Assembly: GCA_027075825.1 (NCBI GenBank)
Contig: JALSZZ010000412.1
Span: 1 to 6,783, forward strand
Source: Mariprofundaceae bacterium
GTDB taxonomy: Bacteria; Pseudomonadota; Zetaproteobacteria; Mariprofundales; Mariprofundaceae
Direction: 5' to 3'
DNA: 6,783 nucleotides
Below are positions 5,914-6,783 of the stretch, piece after piece; the first letter of the stretch is position 1, and the number at the start of each line of letters is the position of its first letter. The position numbers and the translations under genes were made by a program. The notes beneath the pieces were generated by a model, which saw nothing but the letters and a program-made list of their open reading frames with translations, made no database searches and was not told where the DNA came from.

Positions 5914-6783
5914 ATGCGCAACACACAACAAGAGACAGCCAATGCTGCATCGCAAGGCGACGGGCAAGCCATTGAAACGGTGATTATTGGTTCAGGTTTT
6001 TCCGGCTTGCTGGCGGCTATTCGCCTGCAAAAGAAAGGCTTTGATGATTTCGTTATGCTGGAGCGAAATGCCGAGGCAGGTGGCACCTGGCAGGTCAATT
6101 CCTACCCCGGTGCGGAAGTGGATATTCCCACTTGCCTGTATTCCGTATCGTTTATTCCGTATCCCTTCAAAAAAACCTTCGCGCCGCAATCCGAACTGCT
6201 GGCTTATACGCGGCACATCATTGATCGCTTCAAATTAAGGCCAAAGATCCACACCGGGCAGCGCGTTTGCTGCCTGCGCCATGATGCCAGCGCCTGCCGC
6301 TGGATCGTACAGACAGCGGCAGGCATGCGCTATCGTGCCCGCTTCGTGATTGATACCAGCGGTGTGCTGGCCAATCCACATATCCCTGAGATCAGAGGGG
6401 CTGCATCATTCAGGGGGGCGCAGTTTCACGCCGCACAATGGGATCACAGTGTCACGTATGAAGGCAAGCGGGTGGCGGTGATTGGCTCAGGCTGTTCCGG
6501 GGCGCAAATTGTTCCTGCCATTGCCGATCAGGTTGCCCGCCTGACCCTGTTCATGGGCAAGGCGCAATGGATCATGCCGCGCTCGGATCGGCAATACGGG
6601 CCGCTGGAACGACAACTGCGGATACTGCCAGGCATCCGTCATCTGATCCGCTGGGTGGTTTTTGCTTTTTACGATATGCGCTTTGTGGCTTTTCGTCGTT
6701 ATCCCGGTATTTACAGCATTGGCCAGCTCATGAAACGATATTATCGCCAAAGGCTTGCCCGGGAACTTAAGCACTATATCAGG
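5914..6783 (+). CDS. Type I Baeyer-Villiger-like flavin monooxygenase, N-terminal part (3' end outside window)
   Basis: Type I Baeyer-Villiger enzymes use FAD, NADPH and oxygen to insert an oxygen atom next to a carbonyl, turning ketones into esters or lactones. The frame runs open to the right edge, giving 290 residues of a family usually about 490-550 long. A polar leader of about 20 residues is followed by the FAD-binding Rossmann motif GSGFSG (26-31), the acidic end of strand 2 (LER, 49-51), GGTW (56-59) and YPGAEVDIP (64-72). The Baeyer-Villiger fingerprint F-x-G-x3-H-x3-W-(P/D) is complete: Phe166, Gly168, His172, Trp176, Asp177. The second, NADPH-binding motif GSGCSG follows at 191-196. 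The ATG at 5914 is the first plausible start in this frame after rlmN, though its ribosome site is weak. The substrate cannot be predicted. A related flavin N- or S-monooxygenase is less likely because the fingerprint is intact. Confidence 0.9.
   Translation, partial: MRNTQQETANAASQGDGQAIETVIIGSGFSGLLAAIRLQKKGFDDFVMLERNAEAGGTWQVNSYPGAEVDIPTCLYSVSFIPYPFKKTFAPQSELLAYTRHIIDRFKLRPKIHTGQRVCCLRHDASACRWIVQTAAGMRYRARFVIDTSGVLANPHIPEIRGAASFRGAQFHAAQWDHSVTYEGKRVAVIGSGCSGAQIVPAIADQVARLTLFMGKAQWIMPRSDRQYGPLERQLRILPGIRHLIRWVVFAFYDMRFVAFRRYPGIYSIGQLMKRYYRQRLARELKHYIR

Overview
This window looks like a stretch of chromosome from a Gram-negative member of the Pseudomonadota. The evidence is an inner-membrane PpiD-type chaperone, an LPS-export permease of the LptG type, and YciB and RlmN proteins close to those of beta/gammaproteobacteria. 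Lineage cannot be fixed from six genes; a less sampled proteobacterial group (for example Zetaproteobacteria) is possible but only a guess. All genes lie on the + strand and the window is almost fully coding. I see no tRNA, rRNA, CRISPR array, insertion sequence or phage gene, and no convincing rho-independent terminator.

Layout: (1) the 3' two-thirds of aroC (chorismate synthase), cut by the left edge; (2) ppiD, a 635-residue membrane-anchored periplasmic chaperone with a parvulin-like domain; (3) an unrecognised 155-residue polytopic membrane protein; (4) lptG, a permease subunit of the LPS transporter; (5) yciB, an inner-membrane septation/envelope protein; (6) rlmN, the radical-SAM RNA adenine-C2 methyltransferase; (7) the first 290 residues of a type I Baeyer-Villiger-like flavin monooxygenase, cut by the right edge.

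Spacing is tight from aroC to rlmN: gaps of 22, 24 and 25 nt, a 1-nt stop/start overlap (TGATG) and a 4-nt overlap (ATGA). This suggests one co-transcribed unit. Its middle four genes all encode inner-membrane or membrane-anchored proteins, three of them with known envelope roles (periplasmic folding, LPS export, septation/envelope integrity). The monooxygenase follows after 53 nt and may or may not belong to the unit.

The most notable points are the unknown membrane protein coupled to lptG in the place where lptF often sits, an apparent loss of both parvulin histidines in PpiD together with three tail-like segments in its periplasmic part, and an intact Baeyer-Villiger fingerprint in the last gene. 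Otherwise the region reads as ordinary housekeeping sequence, and I found no convincing new system.
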